This document shows, in pieces, positions 15,915 through 24,539 of a stretch of DNA of 34,602 nt; position 1 is the stretch's first letter; every line of letters starts with the position of its first letter. The notes below the pieces were generated by a model. The model was not told the DNA's origin. It saw nothing but the letters and a program-made list of their open reading frames with translations, and searched no databases. The DNA is from Nitrosopumilaceae archaeon AB1(1). GTDB lineage: Archaea; Thermoproteota; Nitrososphaeria; Nitrososphaerales; Nitrosopumilaceae. The stretch spans positions 829,348 through 863,949 of the forward strand of contig CP136752.1 in assembly GCA_033471095.1 (NCBI GenBank). The letters are read 5' to 3'. A program made the translations under genes and the position numbers.

Positions 15915-17189
15915 ATGTCTAAATCAAGAAAACTATTTGAGAAAGCCAAACAAGTTATTCCTTCAGGTGTAAATAGTCCAGTTAGATATTTTGAACCATA
16001 TCCATTCTTCGTCAAACGTGCACACCGAGGAAACCTTTGGGATGTAGACGGCAACAAATATGTTGATTTTTGTAATAGCTACGGAGCTTTACTCTTAGGC
16101 CATGGTAGAACTGAAATTATGTCTGCTGTGGGCAGACAATTGAAAAATGGTACAATGTTTGGTGCCCCTACAGATATGGAAACAAACCTTGCAACTCTAA
16201 TTAAACAACGATTTCCATCAATGGAAAAGATACGACTTGTAAACACCGGTGGTGAGGCTACCATGACTGCCATTCGTCTTGCAAGAGGATATACCCAAAA
16301 ATCTAAAATTATAAAATTTGAAGGATGCTATCATGGTGCCCATGATTCTGTTTTGGTAAAATCTGGTTCTGGTCATGCAAATATTGGAATTCCAGTATCA
16401 CTTGGAGTTCCTAATGACACTGCGAAAAACACCCTAGTTGTACCATACAATGATGTTGAGCAATTGGAGAAAATTATCAAAAAAAATGATGATATTGCAT
16501 GTGTGATAATTGAACCGATTCTTGCAAATATGGGTTTGATTCTTCCTGAGAAAAACTTTCTAAATATGGTACGTAAAATAACTCGAGATAATGGTATCAT
16601 ACTAATCTTTGATGAAATTATAACTGGATTTAGAGTGTCTTTTGGTGGAGCACAGCAATTATTCAACATAAAACCTGATCTTACAACACTTGGTAAGGCG
16701 TTAGGTAACGGATTTGCAATATCTGCTGTTGGTGGAAAGCGTGCAATCATGGATATGTTGGCCCCATCTGGTAAAGTGTATGAGGCAAGTACATTCGCTG
16801 GAAACCCTGTATCTGTATCTGCGGCAATTGCATCTATTGGTATAATGAATAAGATGGGCAATAGACTGTACACTGAACTAAACAAGAAATGCTCTATTTT
16901 GTCTCATACTCTGGACGATCTGGCAAGTGATTTGAAGATACCACATCAAATAAATTCTATACAATCCTTATTTCAGATTTTTTTCACAAATCATCCAGTG
17001 CGAGACTATTCTAGCGTTATACTATCAGATCATAAACGATTCAATGACTTTTTTTCATCACTTTTAAAAAATGGACTTTTTATTGCCCCTTCACAATTTG
17101 AGGTATCATTCTTGTCATCTGCACACACACAGTCAGACATGAATATTGCAACGACTGCGCATGAGGCTGCTCTGAGAAATTTGTCATGA
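15915..17189 (+). CDS. hemL: Glutamate-1-semialdehyde 2,1-aminomutase
   Basis: HemL is a PLP enzyme that makes 5-aminolevulinate from glutamate-1-semialdehyde in the C5 pathway. The product (424 residues) shows KVIPSGVNSPVRYF-type N terminus (KQVIPSGVNSPVRYF), the GGEATMTAIRLARGYT region, FEGCYHGAHDSVLVK, FDEIITGFR, and the PLP lysine in LTTLGKALGNGFAISAVGG, with ASTFAGNPVSVSA after it. ATG 15915 is chosen from the TATA spacing and because MSKSRKLFEKAK matches the family start; ATG 15906 is three codons upstream. It overlaps hemC by 4 bases (ATGA) and heads the operon hemL-hemC/SUMT-hemD. Confidence 0.96.
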   Translation: MSKSRKLFEKAKQVIPSGVNSPVRYFEPYPFFVKRAHRGNLWDVDGNKYVDFCNSYGALLLGHGRTEIMSAVGRQLKNGTMFGAPTDMETNLATLIKQRFPSMEKIRLVNTGGEATMTAIRLARGYTQKSKIIKFEGCYHGAHDSVLVKSGSGHANIGIPVSLGVPNDTAKNTLVVPYNDVEQLEKIIKKNDDIACVIIEPILANMGLILPEKNFLNMVRKITRDNGIILIFDEIITGFRVSFGGAQQLFNIKPDLTTLGKALGNGFAISAVGGKRAIMDMLAPSGKVYEASTFAGNPVSVSAAIASIGIMNKMGNRLYTELNKKCSILSHTLDDLASDLKIPHQINSIQSLFQIFFTNHPVRDYSSVILSDHKRFNDFFSSLLKNGLFIAPSQFEVSFLSSAHTQSDMNIATTAHEAALRNLS

Positions 17190-18862
17190 CTAGTTTTCTT
17201 GTAGGAACACGCGGCAGCCAATTGTCTTTAGCACAAACAAATTCTACACTTGGACAACTGAAATCTGTAAACTCTAATGTTGAATTTGAGATTAAAACAA
17301 TCAAGACTAGTGGGGATTCAGACGCAAAACCATTATTTGCTATGAATCAGAGGGGAATATTTGAAAAAGAGATTGACAATCAAGTGTTGAACGGTACGAT
17401 AGACTTTGCAATACATAGTATGAAAGATGTTCCATCACAAATAGACTCTGAATTATTCATTGCATGTGTGCCTATTAGAGAGGCGGCAAATGATGTATTG
17501 ATCTCTACAAATGGTGTCACCCTTGATGATATTCCGTCCAACTCTATTATTGGTACTAGTAGTCTACGTAGAGCAGTACAAATTTTACGCAAACGCCCCG
17601 ACGTGCAAGTCAAGCCTATACGTGGAAATATAGAGACACGCATCGGCAAAGTATCTGGGGATTATTCTGCTGTGGTTTTGGCTCAGGCAGGAATTACTAG
17701 ATTAAATCTTGATGTGACATACACTCCCCTTGATATTACTACTTTTGTTCCATCATCTGGTCAAGGCGCTCTTGCATTAATTTGCAGAAAAGACAATGAT
17801 GAAATATCTGACATTTTACATACAATCGAGGATCATAACACTAGGTGTGCCATTGATGCTGAGCGCTCATTCTCTGAATCTGTAGACTCTGGTTGCAGAT
17901 TTCCTGTAGGCGTGTATGCTCAAGTGAATGGCTCTACATTGAATATTCATACTGCTGTTTTTTCTGCTGATGGCAAAGATCTAATACAGGACAACATGTC
18001 CGGTGATCCTAGTATGTCTTATGAAATTGGTAAGAAATTAGGTGATAGAGTTGTTGAAATGGGAGCAGATAAATTTGCAATAGGTTGGAGAAGGAGGTTG
18101 AAAAATGGAACAACAATAGGTAAGGTGTATCTTGTAGGTGCAGGTCCTGGAGATTCTAAACTATTAACACTCTATGCTGCAGAATTAATCAAGACCGTAG
18201 ATGTAGTTTTGTATGATAGATTGGTCAATCCTGATATTATTGACATGATCCCTGACACCACTGAAAAATTCTATGTGGGAAGATTTGTCGGTGATGACAC
18301 CACACATCAAGATGATACTAATCATACCATGCTAAAACATGCCAATTCTGGTAAATCTGTTCTACGTCTAAAGGGTGGTGATCCTATAATATTTGGTCGC
18401 GGTGGTGAGGAGGCAGAATATCTCAAGGATAATGGTATCCCATTTGAAATCATTCCTGGTATTACATCTGGTATTGGCGCAGCTACATATTCTGGTATTC
18501 CACTAACTCATAGAAAATATGCCTCCTCTGTAGTATTTGTCACTGGACATGAAGATCCAAACAAGGGTGCAGAAGCAGTAAAGTGGAAGAATCTTGCAAA
18601 CTCTGTAGATACCATTGTAATTATGATGGGATTGTCTAGAATTGCTAATATTTGTAGCAACTTGGCTCAAGGCGGTCTGCCTATGGATACTCCGGTGGCT
18701 GTCATACAAGACGGTACCACCAATAATCATAAAATGATAACAGGCACCATTAATGACATCGCTACTAAATGTGTGGAATCTAAATTCAAAGCACCATGTA
18801 TAATTATTGTTGGCAAAGTAGTAAATCTCTCCTCAGTAATAGGCTGGCGTCATGACTCTTAA
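17186..18862 (+). CDS. hemC: Fusion of porphobilinogen deaminase (HemC) and uroporphyrinogen-III C-methyltransferase (SUMT)
   Basis: One 558-codon frame covers two enzymes. Residues 1-303 are HemC, which links four porphobilinogens into hydroxymethylbilane: VGTRGSQLSLAQT, DFAIHSMKDVPS (catalytic Asp), GTSSLRRAVQI and the dipyrromethane cysteine in DSGCRFPVGVYA. From about 311 it is SUMT, which makes precorrin-2 for siroheme and cobalamin: GKVYLVGAGPGDSKLLTL, VLRLKGGDPIIFGRGGEE and PGITSGIGAATYSGIPLTHR. The linker is only a few residues. AGGAGG at 18092-18097 lies at the junction, so a separate SUMT could also start internally, for example at TTG 18098. The start overlaps hemL by ATGA, and the end overlaps hemD by 11 bases. 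HemD acts between the two activities. Confidence 0.93.
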   Translation: MTSFLVGTRGSQLSLAQTNSTLGQLKSVNSNVEFEIKTIKTSGDSDAKPLFAMNQRGIFEKEIDNQVLNGTIDFAIHSMKDVPSQIDSELFIACVPIREAANDVLISTNGVTLDDIPSNSIIGTSSLRRAVQILRKRPDVQVKPIRGNIETRIGKVSGDYSAVVLAQAGITRLNLDVTYTPLDITTFVPSSGQGALALICRKDNDEISDILHTIEDHNTRCAIDAERSFSESVDSGCRFPVGVYAQVNGSTLNIHTAVFSADGKDLIQDNMSGDPSMSYEIGKKLGDRVVEMGADKFAIGWRRRLKNGTTIGKVYLVGAGPGDSKLLTLYAAELIKTVDVVLYDRLVNPDIIDMIPDTTEKFYVGRFVGDDTTHQDDTNHTMLKHANSGKSVLRLKGGDPIIFGRGGEEAEYLKDNGIPFEIIPGITSGIGAATYSGIPLTHRKYASSVVFVTGHEDPNKGAEAVKWKNLANSVDTIVIMMGLSRIANICSNLAQGGLPMDTPVAVIQDGTTNNHKMITGTINDIATKCVESKFKAPCIIIVGKVVNLSSVIGWRHDS

Positions 18863-19646
18863 TGATAAAATCATAGTAATAACTAGATCTAGTCAAGACG
18901 CATCCGCGTTTATCTCTACCATGAAACAAAATAATGCAAAACCCATCGCTCTTCCTACCATTAAACTTGTAAGCAAGGGTGATGAAATTGTTGCTGAATT
19001 TATTGAAAAAATAAAATTAGTAAATCCGGATTATTCTATATTCATGAGTTCTAATGCGGTCAAGATATTATTTGATACTGCAAAATCTGTGAATTTATAC
19101 GATAAATTAGTCTTGGCAGTAGCTAATACTAGTGTCGTTGCCGTAGGTCCGAAGACCAAAGAAATTCTTGAGGATCACGGAATCCGTGTCAAACTAGTAC
19201 CCAATACTTATTCTTCTGTGGGTATAGGGGAGATACTAACTAGTGTTGGAGCAGTTGGAAAACATGCAATCATACCAAGAAGCGGTGCGTCAAAACCTTT
19301 CTTAAAACAACTTTTGGAAAAAATTGGTATTCATGTAACAGAGATGCACATGTATAATCCACAACCAGTAAATGATACTGTTGAGTGGGAAGAGTTCAGA
19401 CCTCTGTTTGCGTCCGATAACATTAATGGAATTATATACACTAGTGCCTCTTCGGTAAGGGCATTCTTTGATGTAATGTCAAAAGAGTATGCGTCAGATA
19501 CTCTTGTTGAAAAATTTACAATGATCAAAGTGGTGGCCATTGGACCATTCACTAAAACCGAACTTGAAAAGAAGTGTATTCCATGTACCGTGGCACAAGT
19601 TCATACTATTTCTGGTGCTATGAATACCTTGACTAGCATGTTTTAG
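18852..19646 (+). CDS. hemD: Uroporphyrinogen-III synthase
   Basis: HemD closes hydroxymethylbilane with inversion of ring D, linking the two activities of the preceding fusion protein. The family is weakly conserved, but the layout is right. At 264 residues it has KIIVITRSSQDA at the start, PDYSIFMSSNAVKILFD (the MSSNAV motif), VVAVGPKTKEILEDHGI, a second half with IIPRSGASKPFLKQLLE, GIIYTSASSVRAFFD, and VVAIGPFTKTELEK. ATG 18852 overlaps the fusion gene's end by 11 bases, implying coupled translation. It ends the hem operon; 54 bases then separate it from sufB. Confidence 0.93.
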   Translation: MTLNDKIIVITRSSQDASAFISTMKQNNAKPIALPTIKLVSKGDEIVAEFIEKIKLVNPDYSIFMSSNAVKILFDTAKSVNLYDKLVLAVANTSVVAVGPKTKEILEDHGIRVKLVPNTYSSVGIGEILTSVGAVGKHAIIPRSGASKPFLKQLLEKIGIHVTEMHMYNPQPVNDTVEWEEFRPLFASDNINGIIYTSASSVRAFFDVMSKEYASDTLVEKFTMIKVVAIGPFTKTELEKKCIPCTVAQVHTISGAMNTLTSMF

Positions 19647-19666
19647 CTATACCTATTTTTCAATTT

Positions 19667-19676
19667 CTTTATATTT
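19667..19676 (+). promoter_or_regulatory. TATA-like box of the suf cluster
   Basis: CTTTATATTT is centred about 29 bases before the sufB ATG, giving no or a very short leader. Confidence 0.5.
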
Positions 19677-19700
19677 GTAGGAATTTATCTATTAAGTATA

Positions 19701-21065
19701 ATGAGTACAAAAGACCTAAACATGGATTATTCCAAATATGATTTTAAAGACTCTACAGAAATGTATGTACATCTTAGCAAGAAGGGTCTTAGTAAAGATA
19801 CGGTCATTGAGATTAGTAAGATGAAAGAAGAGCCTGAATGGATGCTAGACTTTAGATTGCGTTCTTATGATTCCTTTATGAAACGACCTATGCCAGAATG
19901 GGGTGGAGATTTGAATCAAATTGATTTTCAAAATATTTACTACTATGCAAAAGCATCTGAAAAAACTGAAAAAGATTGGAATGATGTCCCTAATGATGTG
20001 AAAAAAACTTTTGAGAAACTAGGTATTCCAGAAGCTGAAAAGAAATTCCTTGCCGGTGTGGGAGCACAGTATGAATCTGAAGTAGTTTATCATAGTCTTC
20101 GTGAAGATTTAGCAAAACAAGGTGTGATCTTTTTAGATACTGATACTGCACTCAAAGAACATCCTGAATTATTTAGAAAATATTTTGCTAAAATTATACC
20201 TCCTGAAGATAACAAATTTGCAGCATTGAATAGCGCAGTGTGGAGTGGTGGTTCATTCATCTATGTCCCACCAGGAGTCAAAATAGACATGCCACTTCAA
20301 GCATACTTTAGAATTAATGCTGAAAACATTGGCCAATTTGAGAGAACATTAATTATAATTGATGAGGGCGCAGAATGTCACTATATTGAAGGCTGTACAG
20401 CACCTGTATATTCATCCGAGTCTTTGCATTCTGCTGTAGTGGAACTAGTAGCACACAAAGATGCCAAACTTCGTTATACCACTATACAAAATTGGAGTAA
20501 TGATGTGTATAATTTGGTCACTAAACGTGCTTATGCCTATGAAGGCGCTACTGTAGAGTGGATTGATGGTAATATTGGCAGCAAACTTACTATGAAATAC
20601 CCTGGCATCTATCTTATGGGTCAAAGAGCATATGGTGAGACTCTGTCTGTTGCATTTGCAGGCAAAAATCAACATCAAGATACTGGAGCTAAAATGGTAC
20701 ACTTGGCACCAAATACAACATCCAAAGTGACCTCTAAATCTGTAAGCAAACTGAATGGTCGCTCTACATATCGTGGGCTATTACGGGTTGCAAAAGGGGC
20801 AACTGGTGTAAAATCTACGATACGTTGTGATGCTCTATTACTAGATGATACCTCAAAGACTGACACTTACCCATACATGGAGATTAATCAACAAGATGCT
20901 ACCATTACTCACGAGGCAACTGTGGGGAAAATTGGGGATGAGCAAATCTTTTACTTGATGACCAGAGGATTTTCTGAGGAAGATGCCCTAACATTAATTG
21001 TGAATGGGTTCATGGAACCGTTTACCAAAGAACTTCCAATGGAATACGCCGTAGAGTCGAATTGA
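19701..21065 (+). CDS. sufB: Fe-S cluster scaffold protein SufB
   Basis: SufB is the scaffold subunit of the SufBCD complex on which Fe-S clusters are built. The 454-residue product has the N-terminal [24 protein letters not shown] region (seen as [13 protein letters not shown]), [22 protein letters not shown], the beta-helix core with [34 protein letters not shown] (cysteine-bearing), and the C-terminal [32 protein letters not shown]. Length and motifs are complete. It begins the suf cluster. The SufC ATPase is not in this window. Confidence 0.96.
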   Translation: MSTKDLNMDYSKYDFKDSTEMYVHLSKKGLSKDTVIEISKMKEEPEWMLDFRLRSYDSFMKRPMPEWGGDLNQIDFQNIYYYAKASEKTEKDWNDVPNDVKKTFEKLGIPEAEKKFLAGVGAQYESEVVYHSLREDLAKQGVIFLDTDTALKEHPELFRKYFAKIIPPEDNKFAALNSAVWSGGSFIYVPPGVKIDMPLQAYFRINAENIGQFERTLIIIDEGAECHYIEGCTAPVYSSESLHSAVVELVAHKDAKLRYTTIQNWSNDVYNLVTKRAYAYEGATVEWIDGNIGSKLTMKYPGIYLMGQRAYGETLSVAFAGKNQHQDTGAKMVHLAPNTTSKVTSKSVSKLNGRSTYRGLLRVAKGATGVKSTIRCDALLLDDTSKTDTYPYMEINQQDATITHEATVGKIGDEQIFYLMTRGFSEEDALTLIVNGFMEPFTKELPMEYAVESN

Positions 21066-21116
21066 CTGATAAAGATGGAAATGGACGGCTCCGTTGGATA
21101 ATACTTGGACGTTTTA

Positions 21117-21353
21117 ATGTCACAACAAACACTCTCAAAACTTGATCTAAATCACATCGATGCAATATCTTCAAATAGACAAGAACCTGATTGGCTCAGA
21201 CAGTATAGATTTAAATCTCTTGCTATATATCATGATTTACCCCTTGAGGTCTCTCCACTATATAACAAATACACTGATGCTAAACGATTAAACTCAGATA
21301 AGGTATATCTTGGAATAAATACTGATTCTACAATTCCGCCATTTTTGGATTGA
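21117..21353 (+). CDS. sufD: SufD, N-terminal piece, ended by an in-frame TGA
   Basis: Seventy-eight residues from ATG 21117 (an upstream in-frame TTG at 21105 would add four) match the start of SufD-like proteins: SNRQEPDWLRQYRFKSLAIY and LPLEVSPLYNKYTDAKRL. The frame stops at TGA 21351-21353 after PPFLD and resumes in the same frame after one CGA codon at ATG 21357. The two pieces together give the length of an intact SufD (about 468 residues). The simplest reading is a nonsense codon in a once continuous gene, with either loss of function, readthrough, or stop-restart producing two chains. A single TGA-to-CGA change would restore one protein. Confidence 0.75.
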   Translation: MSQQTLSKLDLNHIDAISSNRQEPDWLRQYRFKSLAIYHDLPLEVSPLYNKYTDAKRLNSDKVYLGINTDSTIPPFLD

Positions 21354-21356
21354 CGA

Positions 21357-22517
21357 ATGAAAGAATTGGAAAATTCAAATCATATTGTTCAAATTGGAAC
21401 TAATATTGTACGATCAAAACTTGATTCATCACTGAAAGATAAAGGTGTAATCATATCTTCTCTTAATGATGTCATGTCCACTAAATCTAATCTACTACAA
21501 ACCATATTAAATTCTGAGAATTCGTCTGAGGATAAATTTACAGCACTCAATAATGCTGCATTTAACACTGGAATCTTTATTCACATACCAAAAAATGTTC
21601 AAATAGATGAATCTATTTTTATTCTAAGTTGTATGTCTTCAGATGAATTGTCTTCTATATCTAAGAATGTAATTAATGTAGATAATTCTTCTAGTGCAAG
21701 GGTTGTTCAGGAGTTATACTCTCCTACAAATACTGCTCAACAGTCTTATCTTGAAATGCTACACGTGAATGTGGGTGCTGCTGCCAAACTTGATTCTACT
21801 ACCCTACAAATGATGGATAAAAGTTCAGTAAATTTTTCTACTCGTCATACTAGAATACATCAAGACGGTCTTGTAAATTGGTATTTGGGGTTATTCGGAT
21901 CAATTTTATCAAGATATAGAACAAATTATCACCTTATTGAACCAGGGGCAAATGCGAATGATTCAGAGGTAGTATTTGGAGATGGCAAACAGTGTTTTGA
22001 TATGCAAACCGTTATGAATCATTCTAGTCCTCATACAGATGGAAAAGTGATTGAAAAATCCATTTTACGTAATAAATCTAGATCTCTCTTTAAAGGTATG
22101 ATTCGAATAAATGAAAATGCGACAAAATCAAATTCGTATCTGTCTGGTAGAAGTATTCTACTTGACAGTGAAGCGAAATCTGATTCCATTCCGGGTCTTG
22201 AAATACTTACTAATGATGTCAAAGCCACACACGCCGCATCCGTAGCTCAGATTGATGAAGAACAGATATTCTATCTTGCAACTAGGTGTCTTGATAAAGC
22301 AACTGCAGAGAAGACCATTGTTGAAGGATTTTTAGAACCACTGTCTAGAAAAATGTCTTATCAGGTAAGGGCATGGATTGCATATTTGATTGACTCTAAA
22401 TGGGAGGGCAAAGAATTGTTGATAAATGATGATAAGGAACTTCGTAAATTCATTGAAATTGAAGAGACTAGATATGATGAAGATACAGAGATTGATCAAC
22501 ACTACAAGTATCGATAG
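21357..22517 (+). CDS. sufD: Fe-S cluster assembly protein SufD, main (C-terminal) part
   Basis: The 386-residue frame holds almost all of the SufD beta-helix and C-terminal domain: FTALNNAAFNTGIFIHIPKN, VVQELYSPTNTAQQSYLEM, KGMIRINENATKSNSYL, LSGRSILLDSEAKSDSIPGLEI, and the C-terminal ATHAASVAQIDEEQIFYLATR and IVEGFLEPLSRKM. It starts at ATG 21357, one codon after the TGA that ends the N-terminal piece, in the same frame. No strong ribosome binding site is seen, so restart after termination at the adjacent TGA is the likely way to make it. SufD partners SufB and SufC. The downstream frame is fully intact, which suggests it is still under selection. Confidence 0.9.
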   Translation: MKELENSNHIVQIGTNIVRSKLDSSLKDKGVIISSLNDVMSTKSNLLQTILNSENSSEDKFTALNNAAFNTGIFIHIPKNVQIDESIFILSCMSSDELSSISKNVINVDNSSSARVVQELYSPTNTAQQSYLEMLHVNVGAAAKLDSTTLQMMDKSSVNFSTRHTRIHQDGLVNWYLGLFGSILSRYRTNYHLIEPGANANDSEVVFGDGKQCFDMQTVMNHSSPHTDGKVIEKSILRNKSRSLFKGMIRINENATKSNSYLSGRSILLDSEAKSDSIPGLEILTNDVKATHAASVAQIDEEQIFYLATRCLDKATAEKTIVEGFLEPLSRKMSYQVRAWIAYLIDSKWEGKELLINDDKELRKFIEIEETRYDEDTEIDQHYKYR

Positions 22518-22526
22518 GCGACCCCG

Positions 22527-23768
22527 ATGAACGATATCGCACTTGATAATATTCGTAAAGACTTTCCAATCTTGGAACGACGCGTAGGTAATGACAACAA
22601 ACTACTTGTTTATCTTGATAATGCCTCCACCACTCAAAAACCTCAACAAGTAATTGATAGTATTACTAATTATTATCAAACATACAACTCAAATATTCAT
22701 CGTGCTGTGTATTCTATTGCAGAAGAGGCGACAGCAGCGTATGAATCTGTTCGTGATAAAATCGCAAGCTTTCTAAATATATCTGATCGTCAAGAAATTA
22801 TTTTTGTACGAGGTACCACTGAAGGAATTAATCTTGTAGCATATGCATGGGGGCGTAAACACATACAAAAAAATGATATTATAATTACTACTGAATATGA
22901 ACATCATAGTAATATTGTTCCCTGGCAGATATTAGCACAAGAAAAAGGTGCTACATTAGAGTATATTGATATTAATGATGATGGTCAATTGGAATTGGAC
23001 AAACTAGATACACTTCTTGCAACTGGACGTGTTAAATTGGTCGCATTCAGCTTTATGTCAAATGTTTTAGGAACAATAAGTGATGCAGAGACGATAATTA
23101 GTAAATGTAAATCTGCCGGTTCCCTTGTACTTGTTGATGGAGCACAAGCAGTACCACACATGACTATAGATATTGATTCATTGGGTGCTGATTTTTTCAC
23201 ATTTTCTGCGCACAAGATGCTCGGTCCAACCGGAATAGGTGTGTTACATGTACGTAAACAAATTTTGGAAACTATGGATCCATTCCATGGTGGTGGTGAT
23301 ATGATACGTGAGGTGCACAAGCAAAACACCACGTGGAATGATTTACCATACAAGTTTGAGGCGGGAACTCCAAATATTGCTGATGTAATAGGTTTCGGCA
23401 CTGCTATAGACTATTTGAATAAAATTGGCATGTCTAATGTTCGAGAACATGAAATCCAACTTACAAAATATACCCTAGATAAAATGGCTGAAATTAAACA
23501 TCTTCATGTCTATGGGACACAAGATATATCAAAACATGGTGGTGTTGTATCATTTAATTTTGGAGATGTACATCCACATGATGTTGCACAAATAATGGAT
23601 ACTGAAGGAATTGCTATTAGATCTGGTCATCACTGTGCTCAAGTTTTGATGGAAAAATTAGATGTAACTGCAACATCAAGGGCTAGTTTTTATATTTATA
23701 ATACTACTGATGAAATTGATGTGCTGATTAATGCTCTAAATAAGGTTGCAGTGATATTCAAGTTATGA
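22527..23768 (+). CDS. sufS: Cysteine desulfurase SufS
   Basis: SufS is a group II PLP-dependent desulfurase that removes sulfur from cysteine for Fe-S assembly. The 413 residues show YLDNASTTQKPQQVID, FVRGTTEGINLVAYAWG, TEYEHHSNIVPWQ, VDGAQAVPHM, the PLP lysine in FTFSAHKMLGPTGIGVL, and the active cysteine in IRSGHHCAQVLM. It starts 10 bases after sufD and overlaps sufU by 4 bases (ATGA). The preceding AGGCGA-like stretch is only a weak ribosome binding site. With SufU downstream it forms the SufS-SufU sulfur-transfer pair. Confidence 0.96.
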   Translation: MNDIALDNIRKDFPILERRVGNDNKLLVYLDNASTTQKPQQVIDSITNYYQTYNSNIHRAVYSIAEEATAAYESVRDKIASFLNISDRQEIIFVRGTTEGINLVAYAWGRKHIQKNDIIITTEYEHHSNIVPWQILAQEKGATLEYIDINDDGQLELDKLDTLLATGRVKLVAFSFMSNVLGTISDAETIISKCKSAGSLVLVDGAQAVPHMTIDIDSLGADFFTFSAHKMLGPTGIGVLHVRKQILETMDPFHGGGDMIREVHKQNTTWNDLPYKFEAGTPNIADVIGFGTAIDYLNKIGMSNVREHEIQLTKYTLDKMAEIKHLHVYGTQDISKHGGVVSFNFGDVHPHDVAQIMDTEGIAIRSGHHCAQVLMEKLDVTATSRASFYIYNTTDEIDVLINALNKVAVIFKL

Positions 23769-24196
23769 GTGGAACTGATATTTATCATGAAATGATTATA
23801 GATTATTCTAGAAATCCATTAAATTTTGGTAAAATAGAAAATCCCGATGTTACTTATCATGATAGTAATCCCTTGTGTGGGGATAGTATTGACATTGATA
23901 TGAAATTTGACAAGGATACTGTATCTGATATCACCTTTCATGGCAAAGGCTGTGCGATCTGTATGGCCTGCTCATCTGTCTTGACCGATATGGTAAAGGG
24001 CAAAAAGATTGATTTTGTAAAAAAATTAGCCAAAGATGATATCTTGTCTGAATTAGGTTTGGAACATCTACAGGCAGTGCGTATAAAATGTGCTTTGTTA
24101 TCCCTCAAGGTACTCAAATACGCGCTTTATACTCATCTTGTCAAAGATACTACTAATGTAGATACTTTAAAACAAGAGGCGTCTAGTTTATACTAG
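23765..24196 (+). CDS. sufU: SufU-type zinc-dependent sulfurtransferase / NifU-like protein
   Basis: The 143-residue product has the IscU/SufU fold with the four SufU zinc ligands: PLCGDSIDI (Cys and Asp), GKGCAICMACSSVLTDM (Cys), and RIKCALLSLKVLKYAL (Cys). The GKGCAIC/RIKC spacing with the inserted stretch before the last Cys fits SufU rather than classic IscU. SufU accepts persulfide from SufS. ATG 23765 overlaps the sufS stop as ATGA. The next gene starts 1 base after its stop. Confidence 0.93.
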   Translation: MSGTDIYHEMIIDYSRNPLNFGKIENPDVTYHDSNPLCGDSIDIDMKFDKDTVSDITFHGKGCAICMACSSVLTDMVKGKKIDFVKKLAKDDILSELGLEHLQAVRIKCALLSLKVLKYALYTHLVKDTTNVDTLKQEASSLY

Positions 24197-24197
24197 T

Positions 24198-24539
24198 ATG
24201 TCTGCAAACTATCCTGATGTTCTTTTATCAATTAGAAAAATAATTTATGAAAAATTCAATGATGTTGATTCCAAGTTCACAAATGATGATATTTTATCCT
24301 CACTAAAAGAATTAAACCTAATATCTTCCTCTACTACAGCAGATGATATGGAAAAGCATTTTAAAATTCTTGCAAACACAAAGTTATTTCGAATAATAGC
24401 CCAAAATTTCACTACTATGTGGTTTAAATTATTCACACCGTTGATTGAATCTAGTTGTGATTCATGTAATTCTATAATTCATGTACATTCAACAGAAAAA
24501 TTACCATGTCCCAACACATCGTGTAAATCTAATCTTTAG
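24198..24539 (+). CDS. Hypothetical protein with C-terminal zinc-ribbon-like cysteines, 113 aa
   Basis: The first 80 residues look like a helical, possibly winged-helix module (IRKIIYEKFNDV, DDILSSLKELNLIS, DMEKHFKILANTKLFRII). The last 30 residues carry SSCDSCNSII and LPCPNTSC, a CxxC plus CxxxxC set that could bind zinc or a cluster. It follows sufU by one base and so belongs to the suf transcript, but I know no family for it. Its 3' end overlaps pgk tail-to-tail by 11 bases. A role in regulating or assisting Fe-S assembly is only suggested by position. Confidence 0.75.
   Translation: MSANYPDVLLSIRKIIYEKFNDVDSKFTNDDILSSLKELNLISSSTTADDMEKHFKILANTKLFRIIAQNFTTMWFKLFTPLIESSCDSCNSIIHVHSTEKLPCPNTSCKSNL

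Noticed and set aside
16373-16885. 170-codon antisense frame inside hemL
   Set aside because: Shadow frame of a well-conserved gene; no start context or recognisable product.
21351-21353. TGA as selenocysteine codon in SufD
   Set aside because: No hairpin typical of a selenocysteine element was noticed, SufD is not a selenoprotein family, and this lineage is not known for selenocysteine.
22985-23401. 138-codon antisense frame inside sufS
   Set aside because: Shadow of the sufS coding frame; composition reflects reverse-complemented conserved motifs.
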